A DNA stretch of 64,000 nucleotides from Phycisphaerales bacterium (GCA_029260575.1 JAJDDB010000027.1:250501-314500); one strand, 5' to 3'. Positions 43,366 through 53,221 are shown, numbered from the stretch's first letter. Numbers and translations: made by a program. The notes: generated from the letters alone by a model not told the origin.

Positions 43366-44294
43366 GACACCGCGCCCAGTTGCTCTCCGCCGGCAAACCG
43401 TTTCTGCCACAGCGCGCGTCCCGCAATCGAAAGTTTCACCAGCACGTTCAATCGCACACGCGGGCCACGCGCCACACTCGACGGATTGCGACGCACACGT
43501 TCCAGCAATCCGTGATAAATATTCGTCATGGCTTGGAGCGTTGGCCGGCAATCCGCACTGATCAACGATTCCAACGCCGACGATTCATTGTAATACCGCT
43601 GCGCGCGCTCTGCACACTCAAGCACCAGCGCACGACACGCCTGTGGATTGAGCCATTGCTGCAACTGCTCCGTCGTCAATCCATGTTTCTGAAACAACTC
43701 TGCCGGCAGATACACCCTGCCGACATCGTTATCCTCCTGCACATCGCGCAGAATATTCGTCAGTTGAAACGCCACGCCTCGCTGCACCGCACACTCGCGC
43801 GCCCGCTGATCCTGATACCCCCATACCTCTATGCACAGCAGCCCCACCGATGATGCAACCTGGTTGCAATACCGCACCAATTCATCCCACGTCTCATACT
43901 GCGCCGCATCAAGATCGCTTAACTGCCCATCGACCATGTCGTGAAAAAACTGCTGCCCGAGCGTGTACTGCTCCGCCAATTCCGACAACGCAATCCACAA
44001 CAACGAATCGGATTCGCCGCCTGAATCTGTAATCGGCAGCGCTCTGCCGTTCAGAACTTCCATCGTCCACTGGCGAAATACTTCCAGACGCCGCCGGGCA
44101 TCTGCTTCACAAAGCGTTCCATCATCAACCAGATCATCCGCCTGTCGCATCCACGCGTACAACGTGTACAGCGCATCGCGCTTGCGCGCAGGCAACAATC
44201 GCAATCCATAATAAAAATTCCGCGCCCGATCGCGCGTGACATCACGGCAATGCCGCCGCGCCTGTTCGAGTCGTGCCGATCGCTGTTTGCTCAC
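43362..44294 (-). CDS. hpnD: Presqualene diphosphate synthase
   Basis: HpnD condenses two farnesyl diphosphates to presqualene diphosphate. The first Asp motif is MRQADDLVDDG and the second is AFQLTNILRDVQEDNDVGRVYLP, both typical of the squalene/phytoene synthase family. The GTG start at 44294 has GGAGC just upstream and follows the hpnC stop by 10 bases. It gives 310 residues, similar to known HpnD. It is the middle gene of hpnC-hpnD-hpnE. Confidence 0.9.
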   Translation of the reverse strand: MSKQRSARLEQARRHCRDVTRDRARNFYYGLRLLPARKRDALYTLYAWMRQADDLVDDGTLCEADARRRLEVFRQWTMEVLNGRALPITDSGGESDSLLWIALSELAEQYTLGQQFFHDMVDGQLSDLDAAQYETWDELVRYCNQVASSVGLLCIEVWGYQDQRARECAVQRGVAFQLTNILRDVQEDNDVGRVYLPAELFQKHGLTTEQLQQWLNPQACRALVLECAERAQRYYNESSALESLISADCRPTLQAMTNIYHGLLERVRRNPSSVARGPRVRLNVLVKLSIAGRALWQKRFAGGEQLGAVS

Positions 44295-44304
44295 GCTCCG
44301 CCTC

Positions 44305-45258
44305 TCATGAATCCCGCCCCAGCCGCGCGCCGATCCACGCTTCCGCCACCAGCGCCACCCGCCGCCCCTTCGACAGCTTCGGCCGATGCAGCGCTGTTTC
44401 ATAATTCCACAGCTCAATCATCCGCAAGACGTGCGCGCCGCCGCTCATCAGCAACCGCACAATCGGCCGAAGCGTTGCATCCAGCTTCGGCAGCAGCGTC
44501 TCGCCACGCTCATACAGTTCCCACGTTCGACCAACACACGTCCGCACCACACCTCGAAACTCCGGCAAGAATGCACGATCGACTGCCCAACCCTGCTGCG
44601 CGCTCCGCCGCATCCGATCTTCAAAATCATGACTCATAATCAAGTCCGCTGGCAGATAGATGCGATCACGTTCCAACAGATCGCGCTTCACATCCTGCAA
44701 ATGATTCGTTAACTGTAACGCAGTACATATTGCATCACTTGGTCCGAAATACTCCGCTGTGCGCGGCGCGCCGCCCAACATCAACACCAGCCGCCCCACC
44801 GGATCGGCGCTGAGCCTGCAATATCCAAGCAACTGTTCCCACGTTTCATACCGCCTCACCCGCTGATCCTGCTCAAACGCGCGGATCAATTCGTCAAATG
44901 GCTGGCGGGGAAGATCGAACTGCTCAATCGTCGGCCGCAGTGCTACGAACACCGGATGTTCCGGCTGGTTGTCGTAACACAAATCAAGCTGCCGCCGCCA
45001 CCAGACAAGCAATTCCAGCGCCCGTTCCGTATCGCCGAATTCATCACCCAGATCATCCGCCCACCGGCAGAACGCATACACTGCGGCAAAATCATCGCGC
45101 AGCCGCTCGGGGACGAGACTGCTCAGCACCGAAAAATTCTCGTAATGCGATGTCGCCAGCGTTCGGCACCACCGCCGAGCTGCATCTGTATCCAACGATT
45201 CGCACTGCTCTGGTCCGAAACGCTGAATCTGATCGACAGGATTGATGGATCGTGTCAT
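44305..45258 (-). CDS. hpnC: Hydroxysqualene synthase (HpnC)
   Basis: HpnC turns presqualene diphosphate into hydroxysqualene. The squalene-synthase fold shows FCRWADDLGDEFGD as first Asp motif and LQLTNHLQDVKRDLLERDRIYLP as second, split here for length. The start at 45258 gives MTRSINPVDQIQRFG and 317 residues; earlier in-frame codons up to 45417 lack homology. It is the first gene of the cluster, with ispH starting divergently 163 bases away. hpnCDE together make squalene for hopanoids; the cyclase (shc) is not in the window. Confidence 0.88.
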   Translation of the reverse strand: MTRSINPVDQIQRFGPEQCESLDTDAARRWCRTLATSHYENFSVLSSLVPERLRDDFAAVYAFCRWADDLGDEFGDTERALELLVWWRRQLDLCYDNQPEHPVFVALRPTIEQFDLPRQPFDELIRAFEQDQRVRRYETWEQLLGYCRLSADPVGRLVLMLGGAPRTAEYFGPSDAICTALQLTNHLQDVKRDLLERDRIYLPADLIMSHDFEDRMRRSAQQGWAVDRAFLPEFRGVVRTCVGRTWELYERGETLLPKLDATLRPIVRLLMSGGAHVLRMIELWNYETALHRPKLSKGRRVALVAEAWIGARLGRDS

Positions 45259-45420
45259 CGGGGCTATTCCAGTGGACGTCGATGCGTCCTGAACGCAGCC
45301 ACTGTATCGGTCCAGTCCCGCAATCGCCACATCAGGAACATCGCCCGCATCATCGCTATCATCCCAGACTGTAAGCGGCTGTGCATGTCGTCGCAGTTTC
45401 CCCGACCAACAGGACACTCA

Positions 45421-46479
45421 ATGAAGATCATTCTGGCCAACCCACGAGGCTTCTGCGCAGGTGTGTTCATGGCGATCGACGTTGTCGATCAACTGCTCGA
45501 CATCGCAGGCGAGGAACCGATCTTCGTCTTTCACGAGATCGTTCACAACAAACATGTCGTCAGTCGTTTCCGCGACCGCGGCGTCACCTTCGTCGACGAT
45601 CTTGATGATGTCCCGCAAGGTTCTATCGTCGTGTTCAGCGCACACGGCGTCAGCCCCGCGCTTCGCGCTCAGGCAGAGGCACGCAATCTCACCGCCATTG
45701 ATGCCACTTGCCCGCTGGTCACCAAGGTCCATGCTGAGGCAATCCGCTATGCCCGCAAGGGATATCAGATTCTGCTCATCGGCCACGAAGACCATCAGGA
45801 AGTCGTCGGCACCCGCGGTGAAGCACCCGCAGCAATCACAGTTGTCGAATCTGTTGAAGACATTCCCACTCTCGACATTCGTGATGAAAACAAACTTGTC
45901 TATCTCACACAGACTACGTTGAGCATGAATGACGCTTCGATCATCATTGATGCGCTCAAGCAGGCCTTTCCCAAAATCAAAGCCCCCCCCAGCGAAGACA
46001 TCTGCTACGCCACGACCAATCGGCAGAACGCGGTCAGTTTTCTCGCGTCGGCGTGTGACTTCGTACTCGTTGTCGGCAGTCGTAATTCTTCCAATTCTCT
46101 GCGACTTACAGAAATCGCAGAGGCATCAAGTACACCCGCGCGGCTCGTTGATGATGTCTCCGAAATTGATCCCTCATGGTTTGCCTGTGTCGAGCGCCTG
46201 CTTGTTACAGCAGGTGCAAGCGCACCCGATGACCTCGTCCGCGACATCATCGAGCATCTCATCAATACCTATGGCGGGGACGTCGAGCAGGCAGATGTGA
46301 CGCAGGAGAAAGTCGAGTTCGGCCTGCCCGGTACGCTCAAACAGTTCATGCGCAGCCGCGGCATCGACCCGGCCGGCCGGCGCATTACGATGGACCTCGC
46401 CGGCGCGCTCACTGCATGGCTGGCAGAACGAGACATTCCTCACAAAACGGTTGATGTCACCATCGGCGCCAGCTCATGA
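45421..46479 (+). CDS. ispH: 4-hydroxy-3-methylbut-2-enyl diphosphate reductase
   Basis: IspH is the last enzyme of the MEP pathway and makes IPP and DMAPP. The three iron-sulfur Cys are in NPRGFCAGV, DATCPLVTKVH and DICYATTNRQNAV. The His/Thr/Asn residues around FHEIVHNKHVV and GSRNSSNSLRL also fit. The start at 45421 has AGGA six bases upstream. At 352 residues it carries about 35 residues beyond the usual end (after VTAGASAPDDLVRDIIEHL). It overlaps rlmN by 4 bases. It is divergent from hpnCDE, which uses its products. Confidence 0.94.
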   Translation: MKIILANPRGFCAGVFMAIDVVDQLLDIAGEEPIFVFHEIVHNKHVVSRFRDRGVTFVDDLDDVPQGSIVVFSAHGVSPALRAQAEARNLTAIDATCPLVTKVHAEAIRYARKGYQILLIGHEDHQEVVGTRGEAPAAITVVESVEDIPTLDIRDENKLVYLTQTTLSMNDASIIIDALKQAFPKIKAPPSEDICYATTNRQNAVSFLASACDFVLVVGSRNSSNSLRLTEIAEASSTPARLVDDVSEIDPSWFACVERLLVTAGASAPDDLVRDIIEHLINTYGGDVEQADVTQEKVEFGLPGTLKQFMRSRGIDPAGRRITMDLAGALTAWLAERDIPHKTVDVTIGASS

Positions 46480-47609
46480 GCACTGCATCGGCTCCGCCCA
46501 GTCATTTTTTCGATCACACGCCACAGCAATTTGCAGAGTTCTGCGCTACCCAAGGCATGAAAACCTACACCGCCGGGCAGGTCTTTGACTGGGTGTACGC
46601 CAAGGGCGTCACAAATCCGCAGGCCATGACCAATCTCGCGCAACGAGATCGTGATGCGCTTACTGAACTCGTCATCTTTTACGGCTTCTCGTTGTTGCAA
46701 CACCAGCGTGCCACCGATGCAACGCAGAAACTCCTGCTCCGCTTGCCGATTGAAACAGAATCGCGTCTCACCAATGGCAAGGCAGTTGCGCTTCCCATGG
46801 CCGAACAACCCGGTCGGGATGTCGAGACGGTCATGATCCCCACCGAATCGCGCCGCACAGCGTGCCTTTCCAGCCAGGTCGGCTGCCCGGTCGGATGCAC
46901 GTTCTGTGCTTCTGGTCTGGGCGGCCTTGAAATCAACCTCAGCTCCGGGCAGATTCTCGAACAGGCGCACCGGCTGAACTTTCTGCAGGGTGTCGGCCGG
47001 CTCACCAACATCGTGTTCATGGGCATGGGCGAACCACTTGCCAACTTTGCTGCGGTGACAAACGCGGTTCGCGCGCTGCATGCCGAATGGGGATTCAACA
47101 TCAGCGCCCGCAAGATCACCATTTCCACCGTCGGCCTGCCGCAAGCTATTCGCAAACTCGTCGGTTTTGATCTGCCAGTCACGCTCGCGCTATCGCTGCA
47201 CGCCCCAAACGATGATGTTCGTCGAACGCTCATTCCATGGGCGGAGTACACGACGATCGCAGAACTCGTCGACGCTTGCGATGAGTATTTCCAGAAGACC
47301 GGCAGGGAGATTACGTTCGAGTATCTCCTGCTGCGCAACGTCAACGATCGCGCCCACCACGCCCAAGAATTGGCAACAATCGCTCGCAAGCTGCGCGCCA
47401 ACGTCAACCTGATTCGCTACAACGAAGTTGCCGGCCTGCCATACGAACGCCCCGAAACTGATGATGTGCGCCGCTTTCAGGAAATTCTCCGGCAGCGCCG
47501 CGTCAACGTACATATCCGCGCCAGTCGCGGCCGTGACATCGCCGCCGCCTGCGGACAGTTACGACACGAACAGCGTGCCGCAACATCTACCGGCAAAGCT
47601 GGCGGCTAA
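46476..47609 (+). CDS. rlmN: 23S rRNA/tRNA adenine-C2 methyltransferase (radical SAM)
   Basis: RlmN methylates A2503 of 23S rRNA and A37 of some tRNAs. The radical-SAM cluster motif is CPVGCTFCASG, GMGEPLANF is the GEP motif, and the C-terminal catalytic Cys lies in RGRDIAAACGQLR. The fold also shows TISTVGLPQAIRKL and LALSLHAPNDDVRR. At 377 residues the size is typical. The ATG overlaps the ispH stop (ATGA), so the two are coupled. It is convergent with the large gene at 47655. Confidence 0.94.
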   Translation: MSTASAPPSHFFDHTPQQFAEFCATQGMKTYTAGQVFDWVYAKGVTNPQAMTNLAQRDRDALTELVIFYGFSLLQHQRATDATQKLLLRLPIETESRLTNGKAVALPMAEQPGRDVETVMIPTESRRTACLSSQVGCPVGCTFCASGLGGLEINLSSGQILEQAHRLNFLQGVGRLTNIVFMGMGEPLANFAAVTNAVRALHAEWGFNISARKITISTVGLPQAIRKLVGFDLPVTLALSLHAPNDDVRRTLIPWAEYTTIAELVDACDEYFQKTGREITFEYLLLRNVNDRAHHAQELATIARKLRANVNLIRYNEVAGLPYERPETDDVRRFQEILRQRRVNVHIRASRGRDIAAACGQLRHEQRAATSTGKAGG

Positions 47610-47654
47610 CGGTTGTGCGATCGAATGTAATTTCGACGTCTCGACCACAATCTA

Positions 47655-50600
47655 CTAACCGCTTGGCCCGCCCGAGGATCCACCCTGCAACGATACGTTG
47701 GATGACGCTGTCTCTTCTGGCTCTGCCGCGCCGTCGTTCGCATTATCCGCCGATTCAACTGGCTCCAACGTGCCATCGGTCGACGGTTCATCCACTTCGC
47801 GCAACGAACCACCATCGCGGTCAAGCAAACTCTTCAACTCTATCGCAGGAATAGACCGCAACTTGTCGGCTTCCGCCAGGCCGTGCAACAGCACCAACAT
47901 CTGCAGATTGCGTTCATACTGCTGCGGCGGATCGAATCGCGCCTGGTTCACAACTGCAGCGACAGCGTCACGCACTGCCCGATCACGCTGCGAACCGCGC
48001 AGCCGGCTCGGCACAAACACTCGTACTGCTGACATCGCTCGCGCGATCCAGTCACTCGCGCGAACATCAGCGCGATAGCGCTTGTGCTGCACCGACAACT
48101 CGATGCGCAGCAGATATCGCCGCTGCACCTGATCTCCGCGTGCCGGCTTCACATTCAGTTGTTGACGAATCCGCCTACGATGCTCCGCACTCATTGTCAT
48201 TGTTGCGACAAACAGCGGATCATGAATCAACATCGCCTGCGCAAGCGGCAAAACCGCAAACCGCGTGAGCGCACGCCCGGTATCACCACGATCAACGTGA
48301 TACAACTGCACAATCAGATCCGCATATCGTTCCGCATAGGCGGGCCCGCCCCAAAGCAGACATCGATACAGCGCCGCAACAAGATCGCGGCGCGCCTGTC
48401 GACCTGCATCCGTTTCCGTCAGCCCGGGCATGCCCCGCAGACATGTGTCAAGCATCGCATCAAAACGCGTTGCCCGTTGCTTGCCACGCCACCGGCGCTT
48501 GGCAAGTGACAGACGCATACGCCTGCGCATCTCATCAACCGACTCCACGCGTTCGGTTCGTGGTCGCGACAGCAGCATCGGCTCCTCTGCCAGACGCCTG
48601 CCAAAATCGAATGTTTCCATCACACGCCCGACGCCCGAATTGTCTGCAGTCTGCAGAGCTGTGATCATCGCAGAATACGTCACCGGAATGAGCCCGCGCT
48701 GAAACGCAACACCCAACAGGACAAGATCGGTAATGCGGTCACTGTAAAACCCCGCACGGCACGCTGCTGCGACATTTTGTACAAACGCATCATCAGGACG
48801 CACGCACTGGCCGAGCATCGAACGCAATGCCTGTTCGACCAATGCGGTATCCGTACCGCGCGACTCACCTGACACCGCGCCGGTATTTGCAATCAGATAT
48901 GTTCGTGACGCTGAGCCGACACGCAGTCTGCTATCGCCTCGAAGCGCACGCAGTGTCTCTCTGCTGGTAAGCCCAAGCAGAACATCCGCCTCGCCATACG
49001 GTATCGAGGTTGCCACCGATGACTCCACAGCATTTGGATCGCGCCCGCAGAACAGGACTTGCGACCAAAGTGTGGAGCCCGGACCTGTCGAACTCGAATC
49101 GGTCCGGCAATGCACTTCATATCCCATCAGCCGACCTGCTTCGCACAGTATTCGAACTGCAATTCCGGGCGCCGTTCCACGAATCCCCGCGCAATGCGCC
49201 CGCCAATACGATTGATCCGCATGCACCGGACGACCAGCTGGGAGTGCGACAGTAGCTGCGCCCCGCCAGAATGGCACCGGCGCACGATGCCGCGTGACTT
49301 CGATGATCTCGTCCAGCAATCGCAATCGCGCGCGGAACTGCGCGCTCAATCGTTCCGGCAGCGCATCAACTCGCACATCTGTCTGCACTGCCGCGTTCTC
49401 TGCCGATACAGCTTCACCGGCAGGCACGCGCAGCGGTGATGGACGAATCGTGCACGCCTGTTCCGCAGACCAGCGCACGCGCTGCACCGGTTCGTATCCG
49501 AGTTGATCAACCTCCCGTAGCTCACGCGCTCTGGCGTGCGCATCAAATCGCGAAGGTGCCGCATCGCGCACGATGACCACAGTCAGGCCATCGCTCGCAA
49601 CTGCACTTCGAAGCAATTCTCGAAGCTCGATCGTCCCCTTGATATCAACTGTCCTGACCCGTGCGCGATCCGTATGCCGTGCAGGAATCGCCGACTTTAC
49701 CAAGCGCTCGACATCCTGGTCATCGCGCGCCCCCAGATCGCAGATCAGCATCAGCCACGGCTGCATTGAAAACGCCGCATGCGCCATCGCCCCGATACCC
49801 GCATCCAGAAACGTCTCGCGAGTCCACAGTTCGGTGGTGACGAGCCGATCGCATTCCTCCGCCGGCAACTCACCGTCTAAAGCCAGACCGGTGCGCACGC
49901 CGGTTCCATCCGCGCTCCCCGCCTGCTCGCCGAGCCACCGCTCAAGATCTTCAAGCTGTCCTGCAAGATACAACTCCGCAGCGCGCGTGTCCGAAAGACT
50001 CGCACCATCACCCATCTCAACCTGCACCACCGGCGGCGGCGGCGCGAGTTTCTGAACCATGCTCAGTGTCGGCCGAATCTCATGCAACAAGTGCTGAATC
50101 TTGCGCACCAGAACCGACGGATGCAGATCATCTTCCGATTCCAGAACAAGTGACTGCCCCTCAACGTCGCCGGGTATCGTCCGACCCCAGATCGTCGCCA
50201 CCTTTGCGCCGCCTTGCCGCAATCGTTCTGCGGTCTGCAGCAACATTATCTCCATCGAACCCGGTCGCGGCTCCAGAACAATCACTCGATCACATCGCGT
50301 CAACAATCGACCAAGCGCCGTTTCATCCAACGGATACAACAAACCCAGCGACATGGTGGGGATGCGACCATGCAGCTTCAACACATGGGTAAGATGCCGC
50401 AATGCTTCATCAGCCGGCCCCACCGTCACAAACCCGATCGGAACCTGCTCACCCGGATTCGGCAGCGCACGCGCCGCGTTCAACTCCAACCGCTGCGCCA
50501 ATCGGAGCACATCCTTGGATTCACTGAACCGAAGTTTGCGCTGTCTGCGTCGATCGGCATGCAAGATCGTGACTGTTTCGCCCACACGATTCGGCCGCAT

Positions 50601-51206
50601 CTCCAGCGTCATCATCGTATGCAGGATTGATTCATGCACGACAATTGCAGCCGGCAGCTCTGCGCCGCGACTCATACGCAGCGCCGCAGCGATCATCTCC
50701 CGAAGCTGCCGAAGATCCACCGGCTCAAGCGTCGCAATGCCCAGTCGCGCTGCCGCTCGCCGTGGACACGATGCGGGCATTGCTGAAGGTCGATCCTCCA
50801 GAATGACACACAACGCGCCACCCCGAACCAAACCGCGCGATCTCGCCGCAGTAAGCTCAGGCATCGCCCGGTCAAGATGATCATTCGGAACCAGCGCCAA
50901 CGCGCACTGCCCGCTCCGCGCTGCACGCTGCCCAAGCTGCACCGCACGCGCCGCTGTGTCCGTCAGCTCCAACCGGCAGTCATGTTCAACCAGCAACTGC
51001 TGCGTCATGGTCTGCCGGCCAGATTCCAGCAACCCGGCAAACGCCGGATCGTTCGGCGTCACCACCAGCGACACCGCCAGTTCGCTTTCGAAAACGCTCT
51101 TCAGCAGCACCTCGCCGGCTGTGCACAAATACACACCTTCAGACTTATCAAGTCCGAATTCATACACCTCGATCGGCTGTGATTGGCGAAGTGGGCGGTC
51201 CATCAA
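47655..51206 (-). CDS. Large protein resembling a fused indolepyruvate ferredoxin oxidoreductase, cofactor motifs not seen, 1183 aa
   Basis: Parts of the sequence follow 2-oxoacid/indolepyruvate ferredoxin oxidoreductases. The N-terminal pyrimidine-like domain ends in ARLGIATLEPVDLRQLREMI. A second domain has VGPADEALRHLTHVLKLHG and VIVLEPRPGSMEIML. The C-terminal region has ALYRCLLWGGPAYAERYADL and then ALTRFAVLPLAQAMLIHDPL, which I associate with the DUF6537 tail. I could not find the TPP motif (GDG...N) or a ferredoxin-type CxxCxxC cluster. It may be a degenerate or structural member. It follows the HAD gene by 25 bases. The family call is moderate; enzymatic activity is doubtful. Confidence 0.5.
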   Translation of the reverse strand: MMDRPLRQSQPIEVYEFGLDKSEGVYLCTAGEVLLKSVFESELAVSLVVTPNDPAFAGLLESGRQTMTQQLLVEHDCRLELTDTAARAVQLGQRAARSGQCALALVPNDHLDRAMPELTAARSRGLVRGGALCVILEDRPSAMPASCPRRAAARLGIATLEPVDLRQLREMIAAALRMSRGAELPAAIVVHESILHTMMTLEMRPNRVGETVTILHADRRRQRKLRFSESKDVLRLAQRLELNAARALPNPGEQVPIGFVTVGPADEALRHLTHVLKLHGRIPTMSLGLLYPLDETALGRLLTRCDRVIVLEPRPGSMEIMLLQTAERLRQGGAKVATIWGRTIPGDVEGQSLVLESEDDLHPSVLVRKIQHLLHEIRPTLSMVQKLAPPPPVVQVEMGDGASLSDTRAAELYLAGQLEDLERWLGEQAGSADGTGVRTGLALDGELPAEECDRLVTTELWTRETFLDAGIGAMAHAAFSMQPWLMLICDLGARDDQDVERLVKSAIPARHTDRARVRTVDIKGTIELRELLRSAVASDGLTVVIVRDAAPSRFDAHARARELREVDQLGYEPVQRVRWSAEQACTIRPSPLRVPAGEAVSAENAAVQTDVRVDALPERLSAQFRARLRLLDEIIEVTRHRAPVPFWRGAATVALPAGRPVHADQSYWRAHCAGIRGTAPGIAVRILCEAGRLMGYEVHCRTDSSSTGPGSTLWSQVLFCGRDPNAVESSVATSIPYGEADVLLGLTSRETLRALRGDSRLRVGSASRTYLIANTGAVSGESRGTDTALVEQALRSMLGQCVRPDDAFVQNVAAACRAGFYSDRITDLVLLGVAFQRGLIPVTYSAMITALQTADNSGVGRVMETFDFGRRLAEEPMLLSRPRTERVESVDEMRRRMRLSLAKRRWRGKQRATRFDAMLDTCLRGMPGLTETDAGRQARRDLVAALYRCLLWGGPAYAERYADLIVQLYHVDRGDTGRALTRFAVLPLAQAMLIHDPLFVATMTMSAEHRRRIRQQLNVKPARGDQVQRRYLLRIELSVQHKRYRADVRASDWIARAMSAVRVFVPSRLRGSQRDRAVRDAVAAVVNQARFDPPQQYERNLQMLVLLHGLAEADKLRSIPAIELKSLLDRDGGSLREVDEPSTDGTLEPVESADNANDGAAEPEETASSNVSLQGGSSGGPSG

Positions 51207-51231
51207 CCGACCATTCTACGATCCCTCCGCC

Positions 51232-52104
51232 TCAGCACCCGCCATTCAGGATCAATTCGATGACTTCAGCGACACCATCATTCTCATGATCGCCCGCTGA
51301 TCTATCCGCAACGGCTGCTGCCCGCGGGTCTGCGTTGCCCATCGCTACACCCAGCCCCGCCCCGCGCAGCATCTCCACATCATTCAGTCCGTCGCCGATC
51401 GTAACCACCCGCGCCATGTCGATTCCACTGCCAGCGCAGTGTGACTGAATCATCGTCCACTTGTTGACGTTCGGATTGAAAACCTCCAGAAGGTGCGTCT
51501 GCGATCCGATCGCTTCCGACGATGTCACAGCAGGCCAATGTTGCAGAAACACCTGTTCACCAAGCTTTTCTTTCAAGTCCTGCGCAATCGGCCCGAGTTC
51601 ACTGCCGCTCGCCACCACCGCCGCACGCACCGTGTCATGCGGATGCGCATCCTCAGCCAACTCCTCTGCAAACCGAACCGTCACCGGCAACTGTTCAAAC
51701 CACCAACGCGATGCCGGGTCCAATTCACCCTGCCCCACTGCAAGATAGTCATACCCCGCTGCGTTGCTGTCTTTGAGAATCAAAACCTTATGGCCATGGC
51801 CCAACAGCGCATCCGTTGCGTCACGCACCACCTGCTCCGGCATCACCCGCCGCGCAAGCGTTCGGCCGCTCTTGACGCAGCACAACATCGAACCGCCGGC
51901 TGCGATCATCAACCCTTCATGCGCAATCGCCTTCAGCGCTCGCTGCGACTCCACCAGCGCGCGTCCAGTCGCTACGATCACCTCCACCCCGGCGTCCCGC
52001 GCCTGCTGCACAGCTTCCACATTTCGCGCCGACACCGAGCCATCACGCCGAAGCAGCGTGCCGTCCAGATCGATCACCAAAAGGTCATATTGCAGCACAG
52101 ACAT
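51232..52104 (-). CDS. Cof-type HAD-superfamily phosphatase, 290 aa
   Basis: Motif I is VIDLDGTLLRRDG near the N-terminus, motif II is IVATGRALVES, the Lys of motif III is in NPNVNKWTMI, and motif IV is TIGDGLNDVEML. The large cap between motifs II and III is of the Cof (C2B) type. Such enzymes dephosphorylate sugar phosphates, nucleotides or cofactor precursors such as FMN or PLP. The substrate is not told by the sequence. The large gene at 47655-51206 follows on the same strand. The gene is divergent from 52206. Confidence 0.9.
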   Translation of the reverse strand: MSVLQYDLLVIDLDGTLLRRDGSVSARNVEAVQQARDAGVEVIVATGRALVESQRALKAIAHEGLMIAAGGSMLCCVKSGRTLARRVMPEQVVRDATDALLGHGHKVLILKDSNAAGYDYLAVGQGELDPASRWWFEQLPVTVRFAEELAEDAHPHDTVRAAVVASGSELGPIAQDLKEKLGEQVFLQHWPAVTSSEAIGSQTHLLEVFNPNVNKWTMIQSHCAGSGIDMARVVTIGDGLNDVEMLRGAGLGVAMGNADPRAAAVADRSAGDHENDGVAEVIELILNGGC

Positions 52105-52205
52105 ACCTCAGAACCTAGACCGCGCATTCGATGCTGGCAAATGCTTGTCACAAGCGCCATGCAAACCTAGGCTGTGGGTATGACCTCCCTTCGTGAGGAC
52201 AACAC

Positions 52206-53183
52206 GTGAGCGCACCGCAGGCACAGATGCCACCCTCGGACACACGGTCGCTCGCAACGAGCCTTGCGCCCGTCCTTTGCGATGCCTGCGAGGGACAACT
52301 CAGTGACATCTCATGGTTCAAAGCAGACTGGCAGCGCGGCGGTGCCGCAACCGCAACTGCAACGTTCACGCCAATCAGCAGCAACCCGCGCCCCGTCATC
52401 GTCAAACTCCCCGTCGTCGGTCGGGAATTGCTCTGGACCAAACGACTGCAACCGGACAACGGCGCAGATGATCCCGACCTCGTCATTCCACACCTGCTGC
52501 AAAGCGGGTCCGAACTTGCCGGCTACGACCTGGCCTGGCTCATTATCGAAAAGTTTCGGCACGGCCCGCTCGGCCTGAAATGGCACGACAACCACATCCC
52601 ACGAATCATTGATGCTGCAGTTCGCTTCCACGCAGCCACATCCCAGCACCCCATCGATCAGGAACCACGCTTCGAAGACTGGCACGCGCTCATTGCAACA
52701 GCACGCGAGAATGCTCGGCTCAATGAACTGCCCGAACAGCAACGATGGAACACCGTTCTCAAATCACTCACCGCGCGGCTTGACGATCTCGTTGCAGAGT
52801 GGCGGGCCCGGCCGATCACGCAGTGGATTCATGGCGACCTGCACATCGCAAACGCAATGAGCCGTCACGGCATGAACAAAGGCAACGTCTCACTCATCGA
52901 TCTTGCAGAAGTACATCCCGGCCACTGGGTTGAAGACGCGGTCTATCTCGAACGCCAGTTCTGGGCACGCCCGGAGCGCCTCGCCGGCCACGACCCCGTC
53001 AAAGCGATGTCCAAAGCCCGCAAAAAACTCGGCCTGCCCGTCGATGCCAACGATGCCCACCTCGCAACAATTCGCAGAGTGCTCCTTGCAGCAACCGCCC
53101 CCGACTTCCTCGCCTCCGAAGGCCATCCGGTCTACCTGCACAGCTGCCTCGAACACCTCGAACAGGGCCTCGCAGTAGTCTGA
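52206..53183 (+). CDS. Aminoglycoside phosphotransferase-like (APH) kinase, 325 aa
   Basis: The catalytic loop is QWIHGDLHIANAM (Asp base and Asn), and the metal-binding Asp is in VSLIDLAEVHPGHW. An ATP-side region (RPVIVKLPVVGRELLWTK) precedes. This fits the APH/choline kinase family, in which the substrate may be a small molecule or a metabolite such as choline; no resistance role is implied by the context. The GTG start at 52206 has GAGGAC just upstream. A hairpin follows 17 bases after the stop. Confidence 0.85.
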   Translation: MSAPQAQMPPSDTRSLATSLAPVLCDACEGQLSDISWFKADWQRGGAATATATFTPISSNPRPVIVKLPVVGRELLWTKRLQPDNGADDPDLVIPHLLQSGSELAGYDLAWLIIEKFRHGPLGLKWHDNHIPRIIDAAVRFHAATSQHPIDQEPRFEDWHALIATARENARLNELPEQQRWNTVLKSLTARLDDLVAEWRARPITQWIHGDLHIANAMSRHGMNKGNVSLIDLAEVHPGHWVEDAVYLERQFWARPERLAGHDPVKAMSKARKKLGLPVDANDAHLATIRRVLLAATAPDFLASEGHPVYLHSCLEHLEQGLAVV

Positions 53184-53199
53184 ACCACTTCCCGCAAAG

Positions 53200-53221
53200 C
53201 CCAGCATCTCCAGATGCTGGG
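53200..53221. repeat. Hairpin after the APH-like gene, shared with 41882
   Basis: CCCAGCATC and GATGCTGGG form a 9-bp stem with a 4-nt loop. Upstream flank TTCCCGCAAAG and downstream GAACAAACGCTGGAA resemble those of the hairpin at 41882-41903. It is likely the terminator of the APH-like gene or a REP-like repeat; there is no T tract. Confidence 0.6.

Noticed and set aside
42909-43853. 314-aa plus-strand gene
   Set aside because: Antisense to hpnE/hpnD; it is rich in Arg, Ser, His and Pro as expected for a shadow frame.
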